Shown here in pieces: positions 42,166 to 51,185 of a stretch of DNA of 64,000 nt. Source of the DNA: CATOSD01 sp034422735 (GTDB taxonomy: Bacteria; Chloroflexota; Dehalococcoidia; Lucifugimonadales; CATOSD01). A model generated the notes under the pieces. That model saw only the letters and a program-made list of their open reading frames with translations, did no database searches and was not told the origin of the DNA. The DNA lies in assembly GCA_034422735.1 (NCBI GenBank), contig DAOUJL010000051.1, positions 1 through 64,000 on the forward strand, written 5' to 3'. The translations under genes were made by a program, and so were the position numbers. Positions within the stretch are counted from its first letter, which is position 1; every line of letters begins with the position of its first letter.

Positions 42166-43296
42166 TTAGATGAACGCGGGCTTTTCGAAGGTGCCCTCGA
42201 CGATCGGCACGGCGTCCAGGCCGAGCCAGTCCTCGAGCACGGTCGAATAGACACTGCGGAAGTCCATGTTGGGTACGAGGTCGCCCTGCTCGAGGTCGCT
42301 CGCCCTGGTGGAAGGATAGACGCCGTACTGGCCGCCCTTCACCTGGTTGCCGATCATGAACGAGACGCCGCCCGCTCCGTGGTCGGTGCCGGAGCCGTTG
42401 TCGTAGACGCGGCGCCCGAACTCGGAGAAGACGAGCATCGCGACGTTGTCCGCCGCGTCGTGCTCTTCGAGGTCGTCGAAGAAGTCGCGAATCGCGTCCG
42501 AGACGTCCCGCCACAGCGTGGCGTGCGAGCCCATCTGGTCGGCGTGGGTGTCGAAGCTGCCGTGGTCGCAGTAGAACACGCGCGTGCCGAGGTCGGCGGT
42601 GTGCACCTGCGCGATGCCCTTCAGCTTGCGGGCGATGCTGGTGTCCGCATACTCGATGGAAGAGGAGTATTGCTGAGGCGCGACCTTCAGGATGTCGGCG
42701 CCCTTGAGCGCGTCCAGTCCGGTCTGGCCCAGGAAGTCCATCACAGGCCCGGTGCCCATGGCGGGCGCGTACATGCGCTTGTAGCGCTCCAGCACGCGGT
42801 TGCGCTTCTGCTCCTGCGAGATGTCAGTCAGCAGGCCGTAGTTGTCCAGGTCCTCGACCGTCGCCACCGGCACGCCGGGGGCGGCGAGAGCGCGGAACAG
42901 GCTGGGGCCCATGCTGACTGCGGTTACGACGTTTTCCTTGTTGGGGTCTATCTCGCGGACGGCGCGGCCCAGCCAGCCCTCGGTGCCCAGCTTGTCCGGC
43001 TCGCAGGTGTGCCAGATGTCCATCGACCGGAAGTGGGACCGGGGCGAGTTCTCGTAGCCTACGCCGTGCAGAATCGCAACCTTGCCCTCGTTGTAGAGGT
43101 CCCGCATGGGCGCCATGTTGGGGTGGAACCCGATGTGGTTGTCGATCGCCAGCACTTCGTCGTCGGCGATGTTCACGTAGGGGCGGTAGTCCCTGTAAAG
43201 GGAGTCCCCATAGGGCACCACGGTGTTCATGTAGTCGTTCCCGCCGGTGAGCTGTAGCACTACCAGGACGGGGTCTTTGGTATCACCGTTGTTCAC
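42166..43296 (-). CDS. DUF1501 domain-containing protein
   Basis: 376 residues, the standard sulfatase-like DUF1501 family: VLVVLQLTGGNDYMNTVVPY at the start, AILHGVGYENSPRSHFRSMDIWHT, and FSEFGRRVYDNGSGTDHGAGG near the metal-site end. Most homologues carry a Tat signal; this one starts directly with the domain. DUF1501 and DUF1800 proteins nearly always occur together, and their joint function is unproven. Upstream DUF1800 gene ends 68 nt away. Confidence 0.92.
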   Translation of the reverse strand: MNNGDTKDPVLVVLQLTGGNDYMNTVVPYGDSLYRDYRPYVNIADDEVLAIDNHIGFHPNMAPMRDLYNEGKVAILHGVGYENSPRSHFRSMDIWHTCEPDKLGTEGWLGRAVREIDPNKENVVTAVSMGPSLFRALAAPGVPVATVEDLDNYGLLTDISQEQKRNRVLERYKRMYAPAMGTGPVMDFLGQTGLDALKGADILKVAPQQYSSSIEYADTSIARKLKGIAQVHTADLGTRVFYCDHGSFDTHADQMGSHATLWRDVSDAIRDFFDDLEEHDAADNVAMLVFSEFGRRVYDNGSGTDHGAGGVSFMIGNQVKGGQYGVYPSTRASDLEQGDLVPNMDFRSVYSTVLEDWLGLDAVPIVEGTFEKPAFI

Positions 43297-43364
43297 TTTG
43301 TTCTCCTCTCAAACCAACTGCCAGGTTTGGAACCGGGGCGCGAGCGCCCCGGTCGTGCTCCGCC

Positions 43365-44762
43365 TTAGGCGAACTGGTACTCTCTGAGCGATACGATGAG
43401 CTGCAGGATCTCCGCGACCCGCTCCTCGGATTCCGCGGCCTTGTCGGCATCCCAGCAGAGATCGCCGTCCAGCGCCACGTGGGAGATCAGCTCCTTGCGG
43501 GAGTTCTCGTTGATGTCCAGCGGCCCCATCAGGTCCAGGCAGGTGTCGACAAGCGCTTCCGGTGTGCCGGAGCCCGCCTTCACCCTGTCCAGTATGGACC
43601 GGATGCCGGGGCGGGACACATCACCGACCATCTCGGCGACGAAGTTGGTGCGCTTCATGAGCGAGCCGCTGTTTATCCACTCCGCGCCGGAGTGCCAACC
43701 CTCGACGCTGGGCGGGTTGAGCAGGTCCTGGCCCATGTAGGTGATCTCGTTGGACCAGTCGAACACCTCGGGGCAGGGAAGCTCGGTGTCGCCCACGAAG
43801 CGGAGCGCGCCAATGACGACCTCGGTGGGGTTCTTGACCTTGTTGAAGCGAGACTCCTTGAAGAAGTCGGAGTTGAAGAGCACCCGCAGCGTCGTCCGCA
43901 TGTCGTAGCCGGACTCCATCAGCGTGTCCGCCAGCAGATCCACCGCCTCGGGGTTCGTCGGTGGAGTAACCGACCATGCGGGCACCTGAGGCTCGTCGGC
44001 CACGAAGAAATTGTACAGGTGGCGCGCGATGAATATGGCGGTCGCGCGCTGTCGCAGTACGATGTCGATTATGTCTTCGCCGTTGAAGTTGCCGGTGTGG
44101 CCCAGGAAGGTCTTCTCGCCGTTGTCGTGGTCCTCTTCACGGTACTCGAAGTACCAGTCCCACCTGCCCATGTGGAACCTGGGCAGCTTGGGGGACATGG
44201 TCCAGCCGGTAAAGGCGCGGGAGCACTCCCTCACGTCCGTCTCGGTGTAGTTGCCCACGCCCATCGTGAACAGCTCGAGCAGTTCCCTGCCCCAGTTTTC
44301 GTTGACGGCGGTGGCGTGGTTCTCGTTGTTGTCCAGCCAGTAGATCATGCCGGGGCACTTGGCGACCTCGAGCAGGATGTCGCGGTAACCGCCCAGCCCC
44401 TTCTCGCGGAACATGTCCACCATGTCGATGATCTCGTCGTAGTGGTCCACCTTGGAGACGCCGGTGGCGAAGATCTGATGGTAGAAGAGGCACAGCTTCT
44501 CCTGGAGCGGCGCCCTCGTGTTGATCATGCGCCACACCCATCCGGACTGGCCTATGCCGCCCAGCGTGCCGGGCTTCCACTGGAGGAACTGGTAGCGCAG
44601 GAACTCGTAGATGTCGACTGGCTCCTGGCTCTCGGGATGAAGCAACTCCTCTACGGTCGCCTCGTACCCTTTCGCCGCCCTCGCCTCAAGCTCGTCCCTG
44701 GTCGCTCCGAATCCTGCCCTACGCATCAGATGCGCCATCAGTTCGATGTCGGTGTTGCTCAT
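43365..44762 (-). CDS. DUF1800 domain-containing protein
   Basis: About 465 residues. Family marks: MRRAGFGATRDELEARAAKGYEATVEELL at the start, KLCLFYHQIFATGVSK, NENWGRELLELFTMGVGNYTE, CSRAFTGW, and EGWHSGAEWINSGSLMKR. DUF1800 proteins have unknown activity and pair with DUF1501. ATG 44762 has AAGGAG 8 nt upstream; a TTG two codons earlier is too close. First gene of the group, driven by the promoter at 44847-44875. Confidence 0.92.
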   Translation of the reverse strand: MSNTDIELMAHLMRRAGFGATRDELEARAAKGYEATVEELLHPESQEPVDIYEFLRYQFLQWKPGTLGGIGQSGWVWRMINTRAPLQEKLCLFYHQIFATGVSKVDHYDEIIDMVDMFREKGLGGYRDILLEVAKCPGMIYWLDNNENHATAVNENWGRELLELFTMGVGNYTETDVRECSRAFTGWTMSPKLPRFHMGRWDWYFEYREEDHDNGEKTFLGHTGNFNGEDIIDIVLRQRATAIFIARHLYNFFVADEPQVPAWSVTPPTNPEAVDLLADTLMESGYDMRTTLRVLFNSDFFKESRFNKVKNPTEVVIGALRFVGDTELPCPEVFDWSNEITYMGQDLLNPPSVEGWHSGAEWINSGSLMKRTNFVAEMVGDVSRPGIRSILDRVKAGSGTPEALVDTCLDLMGPLDINENSRKELISHVALDGDLCWDADKAAESEERVAEILQLIVSLREYQFA

Positions 44763-44846
44763 AGGCAATACTCCTTCGGACTATGCTCCGCCGCGCCGCC
44801 ATGCAGAAGCCTGCCGCGGGCCGCGCGAACTCGCTGTTATGGCACA

Positions 44847-44875
44847 AGACTAGCAAACGCGAAAAACAGTGTCAA
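44847..44875 (-). promoter_or_regulatory. Sigma70-type promoter of the DUF1800-DUF1501-NHL-aminotransferase group
   Basis: On the minus strand TTGACA (44875-44870), 17 nt, TAGTCT (44852-44847), start near 44840, 78 nt before the ATG. Confidence 0.6.
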
Positions 44876-44907
44876 ACGTTCGGGTTGGACTCGCGGGGCC
44901 TTTTCGT

Positions 44908-44950
44908 TCTCCCCCTCCCCTCTCCGGCCAGGAGAGAGGGTCAGGGTACC
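44908..44950 (-). repeat. Palindromic intergenic repeat, variant copy
   Basis: CCTCTCC, GGCCA, GGAGAGAGG with flanks ending GGGTCAGGGTA; read on the minus strand it resembles the 42019 variant (TACCCTGACCCTC...). Confidence 0.6.
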
Positions 44951-45202
44951 TAGGCGCGGCTCTCGGAAAAATCTGCTCGATTCTGCTTCATTCTGCCCAT
45001 TTCGTAGCTGGGCGGGCCGTCCTCTTTGTGTTCAGTCGCGTCTCACCGGTGTCAGGTTTGGCGCAGCATGAGACAGGGCCGCGACCCGTTCGGCAGGCTC
45101 AGGGCAGTCTCCATCCCCAGTCCACAACCGGCGGCCACAGCGCTCGCTAGGTAGAAAGTAGCACGTTCGTGCTATAGAATCAAGAGGGGTCTGGGCTCGT
45201 AT

Positions 45203-45324
45203 CTGTTCAGAGTCAATGAGGCGAGTCTGGACAAGGGGCCTTCGCCCCCATCCTAACCTTCCCCCGTCAAGGGGGAAGGGAAAAGAGGAAGGCACGTCAC
45301 CTTCCCCCGTCCAGGGAGAAGGGA
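45203..45324 (+). repeat. Palindromic intergenic repeat, extended copy plus half copy
   Basis: 45203-45281 parallels 20660-20738 over about 79 nt: TGTTCAGAGTCAATGAGGCGA, then CAAGGGGCCTTCGCCCCC, then hairpin CCTTCCCCC-GTCAA-GGGGGAAGG. A second core, CACCTTCCCCCGTCCAGGGA, follows at 45298-45324. Confidence 0.75.
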
Positions 45325-45626
45325 CAAGCTGAAGAAAGGGCTACTTGACATAAGATCGGGGAAGTGGGGCTGAGAGTGGGAATTCTTGTGCCATGTGCAT
45401 GGAAACTTCGAGACGCTGGCGAGATATGGGTGTGGCGTTTGGGTTACGCGGCTGGGAAGGTTTGAGACACGATTTTTGGGGTGGTTGCGGGGAAGGGACA
45501 AACGGAAGGGGCGTTGGGCGACGTATGGGGTAAGGGCGGCGGTCGCGTGGAAATGCCAAATTGGACCCCGGCGAAACGTGGGCCGCTCGTCGAAGGGTGA
45601 TTCCGGTAGTCGTTTGCCGTCCAGAT

Positions 45627-45656
45627 TTGACATTTCGGTAGTGTTGCGCTTACTCT
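45627..45656 (+). promoter_or_regulatory. Sigma70-type promoter of the second peptide-type ABC operon
   Basis: TTGACA (45627-45632), 18 nt, TACTCT (45651-45656), start near 45664, about 116 nt before the ATG at 45780. Confidence 0.5.
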
Positions 45657-45779
45657 CTAGGCAACTCAGGCTCGGCTTGCCGCTGTGGAAAATCCACAGC
45701 CTTCGGCGCCTGGCCCCCAGGTTGCGTGGCTCCGGCTGAAACGGACGGGGCAGCGCGGGCAGTAGAGATGCGGTGACCT

Positions 45780-46730
45780 ATGCGCGACTACGCGATCAAC
45801 CGAGTCATCCTGCTGATACCGACGTTCTTTATCACGACGTTCATAATCTTCGTGCTCGTGCGCGTAATGCCGGGCGACGTGCTCGACCGGCTGCTACAGG
45901 ACGGCCTCATCGCCAACCAGGAGCAGTTGGAGATTATGCGCACCGAGATGGGCATCAACCGCCCGGTAGTCAATCAATACTTCGAATTCCTCGGAGACAT
46001 CTTCCGCGGCGATCTGGGCGAGTCTCTCTGGACCGACCGCAAGGTCATCAACAGGATAGGCACCGCCCTCCCCGTCACGCTGGAGCTGACCTTCCTGGGG
46101 ATGCTGGTGGCCGTGGTGGTAGCCATTCCGGTGGGGGTGTTCGCCGCTCTGCGGCAGGACACGTTACTCGACTACCTATTCCGTTCGTCCGCCTTCCTGT
46201 GGGTTGCCGCGCCCACGTTCTGGGTGGGCACCATCGTGATCACGTTTCCGGCGATATGGTGGGGATACCTCGCGCCGATTCGGTACGCGCGCCTTCAGGA
46301 AGATCCCATCACCAACCTGCAGCAGCTCATCGTGCCCGCTATCATCCTGGGGCTGGGGCTGTCGGGCAGCCTTATACGGATTACGCGCGCGATGATGCTC
46401 GAGGTGCTGCGGCAGGACTACATCAGGACCGCACGGGCGAAGGGCCTGGTGGAGCGAGTGGTCATCTACCAGCACGCGCTGAAGAACGCGATGATCCCGG
46501 TGGCGACGTGGGTCGGGCTGGACATCGCCTTCCTCATAGGTGGAACGGTGGTAATCGAGCAGATATTCACGCTGCCGGGAATGGGCCGGCTGCTTGTTGA
46601 CTCTATCGACTTGCGGGATTGGCCGATGATACAGGGGGCCGCTCTCTTCTTCACCTTCTGGATTCTGTTGGTCAACCTGGTAGTGGACCTCAGCTACGGA
46701 TGGCTCGACCCCCGCGTTCGCTACGACTAG
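45780..46730 (+). CDS. Peptide/nickel-type ABC transporter permease (DppB-like)
   Basis: 316 residues. Opens MRDYAINRVILLIPTFFI, with VRVMPGDVLDRLL after the first membrane segment, EMGINRPVVNQYFEFLGDIFRGDLGESL, EAA loop YIRTARAKGLVERVVIYQHALKNAM and ending GWLDPRVRYD, all typical of DppB. First gene of the second importer operon; DppC-like and binding-protein genes follow at 35- and 151-nt gaps. Confidence 0.93.
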   Translation: MRDYAINRVILLIPTFFITTFIIFVLVRVMPGDVLDRLLQDGLIANQEQLEIMRTEMGINRPVVNQYFEFLGDIFRGDLGESLWTDRKVINRIGTALPVTLELTFLGMLVAVVVAIPVGVFAALRQDTLLDYLFRSSAFLWVAAPTFWVGTIVITFPAIWWGYLAPIRYARLQEDPITNLQQLIVPAIILGLGLSGSLIRITRAMMLEVLRQDYIRTARAKGLVERVVIYQHALKNAMIPVATWVGLDIAFLIGGTVVIEQIFTLPGMGRLLVDSIDLRDWPMIQGAALFFTFWILLVNLVVDLSYGWLDPRVRYD

Positions 46731-46764
46731 AGCGCGCCAGGGTCGACGGCGAGGACGGAAGGCT

Positions 46765-47709
46765 ATGGCAATGAACTTCAGGCGCAGCGACGCCGGAGAC
46801 TCGGCAGCCATCGAACAGGGTTTGCTGGCCGAGGGTCTCCGGCCGCAGCGCAGCCTGGCCAACCGGGTGTGGCGGGCCTGGCGGCACAAGCCGCTTGCGG
46901 CGGCCGGCGGCATCGTGCTGCTGTTCGTGGTAATCGTGGCTATCCTGGCCCCCTGGATCGCGCCCTACCACCCACTATACGCGAACCTGGGCGACGAGCT
47001 GGTGGGTATCAGCACGAAGTACTGGGTGGGAACCGACAACTTCGGTCGGGATATTTTGAGCCGCCTCATACACGGCGCCAGGGTGTCGCTGGTAGTCGCC
47101 GCGACGTCGGTGGGCGTCGGCATTACGGGCGCCACGGCGCTGGGCATGGTGTCGGGCTACGTCGGCGGAAGGCTCGATCGCTACTTCCAGCGGTTCGTCG
47201 ACGCATTTATGAGCATTCCCGCGCTGGTGTTCCTGCTGGTTGCAGCGGGCGCGCTGGGTCCGAGCCTGCAAACCGTGATTGTCATTCTTGCCGTGAGGTA
47301 CACCTTTACGCAGTCGCGGCTCGTTCGGGGCGCCGTCATCTCCATCAAGGAGAACCAGTATTTTGACGGCGCGAAGGCCGTCGGCGTGCCGCTGACAGGC
47401 ATATTGTGGCGGTACGTGCTGCCCAACGTGGCACCCACGGCGCTCGTGCTCGCCACGGCCGCGGTGGGCTGGGCCATACTGGCGGAGGCGTCGCTGAGTT
47501 TCCTGGGCTACGGCGTGCCGCCGCCCAGCCCCACGTGGGGCGGGATGCTCGCCTTCGAAAGCCGCGACTTCTTCCGGCAGCAGTGGACGATGGCCGTGGC
47601 GCCGGGCGTGATACTGACCATAGTGGTGTTCAGCATGAACATGTTCGGCGACGGCGTTAGGGACGTTCTCGACCCCCGCCTGCGCGGGAGCCGGACCGAG
47701 GCGCAGTAG
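46765..47709 (+). CDS. Peptide/nickel-type ABC transporter permease (DppC-like)
   Basis: 314 residues. An N-terminal cytoplasmic stretch of about 45 residues, a membrane segment (48-70), then YWVGTDNFGRDILSRLIHGARVSL, EAA loop FDGAKAVGVPLTGILWRYVLPN and ending GDGVRDVLDPRLRGSR. Pairs with the DppB-like protein encoded upstream. No ATPase genes are found in this operon or near it. Confidence 0.93.
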   Translation: MAMNFRRSDAGDSAAIEQGLLAEGLRPQRSLANRVWRAWRHKPLAAAGGIVLLFVVIVAILAPWIAPYHPLYANLGDELVGISTKYWVGTDNFGRDILSRLIHGARVSLVVAATSVGVGITGATALGMVSGYVGGRLDRYFQRFVDAFMSIPALVFLLVAAGALGPSLQTVIVILAVRYTFTQSRLVRGAVISIKENQYFDGAKAVGVPLTGILWRYVLPNVAPTALVLATAAVGWAILAEASLSFLGYGVPPPSPTWGGMLAFESRDFFRQQWTMAVAPGVILTIVVFSMNMFGDGVRDVLDPRLRGSRTEAQ

Positions 47710-47860
47710 GCCTCGATCTCAGACCGGACAGAATCGGAGCAGCCGTGAAAGGAGGTTTCGACGAATACCGGCCCACACAAGGTGTGCTGTCCTGACAGCT
47801 AACATCAGGCGGAGCCGGCCGCACGTACTGTCGATCCATTCAAAGGACAGGAGGTGGAAC

Positions 47861-50098
47861 ATGTTGACTGCCAGGAACATCGGCAGCTTTGGCACAATTC
47901 GGATGCGAGGAGGACTGGCCATCCCCCTTGTGCTGGCTGCGGCGCTGGCCTTGGCGTTCAGCCTGGCCTGTGGCGCGGACGAACCGGCAGCGCCTCCTAC
48001 GCCGACACCCATCGACGTCGAAGGGATCGTCAATCGAGCGCTCGGCGGGGTCCAGCCCGGCGTAACGTCTGCTGAAGTCGCCGCGACAATACAACAGGCG
48101 TTGGCCCAACAGCCGGGCGTAACGTCCCAGGACGTCGCCAACGAGATCGCCAAGGCACTGGCGGCGCAGCCGGGCGGAGTAACCTCCGGGGATATGGCAG
48201 CTGCTATCGCCTCGGCGCTCGAGCAGCAGGAGCCGGGCATTACGACGGACGACGTGGCCGCAGAGATTGCCAAGGCCCTCAGCGCCCAGCAGCCCGGCGT
48301 GACCTCGGACGAGGTGGCCATGGCGATACAGAGCGCGCTCGCGGAGCGGCCCGGCGGCGTCACGGAAGCCCAGGTTGCCGCGGCAATCGAGCGGGCGCTG
48401 GCGGCGCAGCAGGCGGCAATGGCCGAGCCCACAGCGGCTCCCGATGGCATGATGATGATGGAGGCCCAGTTCGGCGGATTCCTCGAGCTGCCTACGGGCA
48501 CGGGACGCCAGACGAACACCGACCCCCACAAGACGCCGTGCTGCACCACCTGGTGGCAGCCGGTGAGCAACCGCGTAATCGACCTGCACCCGCTGACACT
48601 GGAGCCGAGGCCGCAGGTAGCCGAGAGTTGGGAGTGGTCCGACGACCTGCTGACGCTCACGCTCAGTATTCGCGACGACATCTCGTTCCAGGACAGGGCG
48701 CCGGTCAACGGGCGCAAGATGACGGCCGAGGATGTGGCGTACTCGCTGCGCAGATCCAGGGGCCTGGAGAACCCGGACAACCTGGACGAGGTCAACTGGC
48801 CGCGCTCCAGCGTGCTTCGCTCGATGGCTGACGCGCAGGCGGTCGACGACACGACAGTTGAGGTCACGCTGGCCAACGTGGACGGCGGATTCCTGCTGGG
48901 CCTCGGCGACATTCGCAACATGGTCGTGCCCGAGGAGCTCGTCGACCAGTGCGGCGACCTGAAGGACACGCCCAACTGTACGATCGGCATCGGACCGTTC
49001 ATACTCGACGTGTTCGACGAGACTGTGAAGTACGACTACGTGCGCAACGACAACTACTGGCGTCGCAACGACAAGGGCGAGAGCCTGCCCTATCTCGAGG
49101 GACTGCGTTACACCGCAATCTCGGACAAGGCGGCGACCATTGCCGGTCTGCGGTCGGGCCAGCTCGACATGTGGGCGTCCTCGCAGGTGATGCCGCGCAA
49201 CGTGCTCGACATACAGAGCACCAACCCTGAGATCAAGCGCCACGCCTACGTCGGAGCGTGCTGCGGCAACATCGGCATACAGTTCGACATCACCAAGGCG
49301 CCGTTCGACGACATCCGCGTGCGCCGCGCCATCCACCTGCTGATCGACCGCGATACGACCTCCGGCACCCACTTCGGAGGCGGTCCGGAGAGCTACGGCA
49401 GGGACTGGAACTACGGCACCCCCGCGTCTTCGCTATTCGTCGACTACGCGCTGCCGCAGGACGAGGTTCGGACGCTGCCGGGGTTCCGCCAGCCCAAGGC
49501 CGACGACATAGAGGAGGCCAAGATGCTGCTGGCGGCGGCAGGCTTCCCGGACGGCTTCAAGTTCCAGTGCGACGCTTCCGCAAGCGGCAGGGGCGCGGTC
49601 CACGGCGACGCCGACGGCTGCTTCCTGGTACAGGCGCAGTTCATCAGGGACTACCAGGTGAGCGGCGTTCTGCCGGAGCTCGAGATAGAGGTCAAGACCT
49701 TCGACAACATGCACGAGCGCAACGTGAACTACCTGCATCCGGGCGTGTTCTGGTGGAGCTACACCTACGAAATGGACCCGGGCCTGCAACTACAGCTCAC
49801 CTATGGCTGCGAGGGCGGACGCAACTACGTCTGGCCGCGCGATCGCGACGAGGACCTGTGCGACGACACCTGGCAGTCCAAGTGGCAGGCGCAGCAGTCG
49901 GAGCTGGACCCGGCCAAGCGGCAGGAGCTGCTGCACGACCTGCAGCGCTACACCATAGACCAGGTGTGGAAGGCGCTGGTGTGGGACCCCAAGTACAGCA
50001 TCCTGTACAACGACAGGGTGCACGGAGTCGAGGAGCACCTGGGCCCGTCGGTGGGTATCATCCCCAACTACAATCTGGAATTCATCTGGAAGAACTAG
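47861..50098 (+). CDS. ABC transporter substrate-binding lipoprotein, family 5, with a tandem-repeat stalk
   Basis: 745 residues. Lipoprotein signal with lipobox SLAC (Cys37) and AGGAGG ahead of the ATG. Residues about 65-182 are six tandem 19-20-residue repeats of the form QPGVTSxxVAxxIxxALAx, predicted as paired short helices, forming a long stalk. From about 205 the SBP_bac_5 domain begins, with WEWSDDLLTLTLSIRDDISF and a C-terminal half carrying several Cys (for example PHKTPCCTTWW and VGACCGNIGIQFD) that may form disulfides. Encodes the extracellular receptor of the second peptide-type importer. Solute unknown. Confidence 0.9.
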   Translation: MLTARNIGSFGTIRMRGGLAIPLVLAAALALAFSLACGADEPAAPPTPTPIDVEGIVNRALGGVQPGVTSAEVAATIQQALAQQPGVTSQDVANEIAKALAAQPGGVTSGDMAAAIASALEQQEPGITTDDVAAEIAKALSAQQPGVTSDEVAMAIQSALAERPGGVTEAQVAAAIERALAAQQAAMAEPTAAPDGMMMMEAQFGGFLELPTGTGRQTNTDPHKTPCCTTWWQPVSNRVIDLHPLTLEPRPQVAESWEWSDDLLTLTLSIRDDISFQDRAPVNGRKMTAEDVAYSLRRSRGLENPDNLDEVNWPRSSVLRSMADAQAVDDTTVEVTLANVDGGFLLGLGDIRNMVVPEELVDQCGDLKDTPNCTIGIGPFILDVFDETVKYDYVRNDNYWRRNDKGESLPYLEGLRYTAISDKAATIAGLRSGQLDMWASSQVMPRNVLDIQSTNPEIKRHAYVGACCGNIGIQFDITKAPFDDIRVRRAIHLLIDRDTTSGTHFGGGPESYGRDWNYGTPASSLFVDYALPQDEVRTLPGFRQPKADDIEEAKMLLAAAGFPDGFKFQCDASASGRGAVHGDADGCFLVQAQFIRDYQVSGVLPELEIEVKTFDNMHERNVNYLHPGVFWWSYTYEMDPGLQLQLTYGCEGGRNYVWPRDRDEDLCDDTWQSKWQAQQSELDPAKRQELLHDLQRYTIDQVWKALVWDPKYSILYNDRVHGVEEHLGPSVGIIPNYNLEFIWKN

Positions 50099-50157
50099 AA
50101 GAGACACACCCCGGGGCGGGCCAGGCTCGTCCCGGCGTGATCCCGGAAGTGTAGGCT

Positions 50158-50189
50158 CGCCCCAGGCTCGCTACGGCGGGCCTGGGGTG
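50158..50189 (+). terminator. GC-rich hairpin after the binding-protein gene
   Basis: CGCCCCAGGC (50158-50167), 12-nt loop, GCCTGGGGTG (50180-50189), one G-T wobble. No T-tract. It lies between the importer operon and the crotonase gene. Confidence 0.4.
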
Positions 50190-50241
50190 GCTGCGTCAAG
50201 CCGCCCGCGTCTGATGCGCGGGCGAGGAAAGAGAACGGCGT

Positions 50242-51030
50242 ATGGCCTATGAATTCGCGCGGTACGAGAAACGAGGCAACGTAGCCTACGTGACTATCGA
50301 CCGGCCCGAGGTGATGAACGCGCTCCACCCGCCCGCCAATGAAGAGCTGTCCCGCATATGGGACGATTTCCAGGCGGACGACGAGATGTGGGTGGCGGTG
50401 CTGACCGGCGCGGGCGAGCGAGCGTTCTGCGCGGGCGCGGACCTGAAGCACATGGCGCAGCACCAGGGGCGCGGCGAGAACCGCCACTGGGCGAACCGGG
50501 GCGGGTTCGGCGGCATAGATACGCGGTTCGATTTGTGGAAGCCGGTCATCGCCGCGGTGAACGGCTACTGCCTCGCCGGCGGTTTCGAGCTGATGCTGGC
50601 ATGCGACATCGTGGTCGCGGCCGAGCACGCGCAGTTCGGCCTGCCGGAGCCGCGATGGGGCCTGGACGCCGGACCGACCGGCTTCCACCGGCTTGTGCGC
50701 CAGGTGCCCACCAAGACCGCGATGGGCATGCTGCTCACCGGCAGATTCATCGACGCAAACGAGGCGCGGCAGATAGGGTTGGTCAACGAGGTCGTCCCGG
50801 CGAACGAGTTGATGGCGGCAGCCGACAGATGGGTGGCGCAGATAATGGAGTGCGCTCCGCTGTCCGTGCGCGGCACCAAGCAGGCCGCCTACGCGGGGCT
50901 GGGGCTGCCGCTGGAGACGGCGGCGCGCGTCGAGTACGAGTGGCGCGTCCGGTCCGCCGCGTCCGACGACCGCCTGGAGGGGCCGAGGGCCTTCTCGGAG
51001 AAGCGCACTCCGGCCTGGAAGGGCCGCTAG
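50242..51030 (+). CDS. Enoyl-CoA hydratase/isomerase family protein
   Basis: 262 residues, standard crotonase length. VAYVTIDRPEVMNAL, AFCAGADLKHMA (oxyanion hole), and both catalytic glutamates are present: Glu116 in GGFELMLACD and Glu136 in FGLPEPRWG. Predicted to hydrate an enoyl-CoA or act as isomerase. First of three acyl-CoA genes (with the CoA-transferase pair and another crotonase) that suggest breakdown of an unusual acid via CoA thioesters. GGCGAGGAAAGAG upstream is a modest ribosome-binding site. Confidence 0.92.
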   Translation: MAYEFARYEKRGNVAYVTIDRPEVMNALHPPANEELSRIWDDFQADDEMWVAVLTGAGERAFCAGADLKHMAQHQGRGENRHWANRGGFGGIDTRFDLWKPVIAAVNGYCLAGGFELMLACDIVVAAEHAQFGLPEPRWGLDAGPTGFHRLVRQVPTKTAMGMLLTGRFIDANEARQIGLVNEVVPANELMAAADRWVAQIMECAPLSVRGTKQAAYAGLGLPLETAARVEYEWRVRSAASDDRLEGPRAFSEKRTPAWKGR

Positions 51031-51046
51031 GACGTTCCGCGCAGCC

Positions 51047-51075
51047 TTGCCCGCGCCGCCCTTTCAACCTAGAAT
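51047..51075 (+). promoter_or_regulatory. Sigma70-type promoter of the CoA-transferase pair
   Basis: TTGCCC (51047-51052), 17 nt, TAGAAT (51070-51075), start near 51082, about 104 nt before the ATG at 51186. Confidence 0.5.
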
Positions 51076-51185
51076 AGGCTTGTGCATGCGGCTCGTCACC
51101 GCCGGTCCAGAGCGGCGCATCACACGCCGGCGCAGGTGGAGCGGACGATACCGGCGGCGGACGCGAATACCAGAGGCGAAGTCTG

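Larger units (their letters stand above)
44763..45779. other. 1-kb non-coding stretch between DUF1800 and the second peptide importer
   Basis: No convincing gene; open frames at 45386-45739 (plus) and 45253-45633 (minus) have no domains or ribosome-binding sites. It contains the minus-strand promoter (44847-44875), repeats at 44908-44950 and 45203-45324, the 19-nt block at 45089-45107, the perfect dyad TAGCACG-TT-CGTGCTA (45159-45174) and the plus-strand promoter (45627-45656). The part 45330-45620 has no recognised element. Confidence 0.55.

Noticed and set aside
45253..45739. Open frames on both strands in the 45-kb gap
   Set aside because: Composition follows the palindromic repeats; no start signals or domains.
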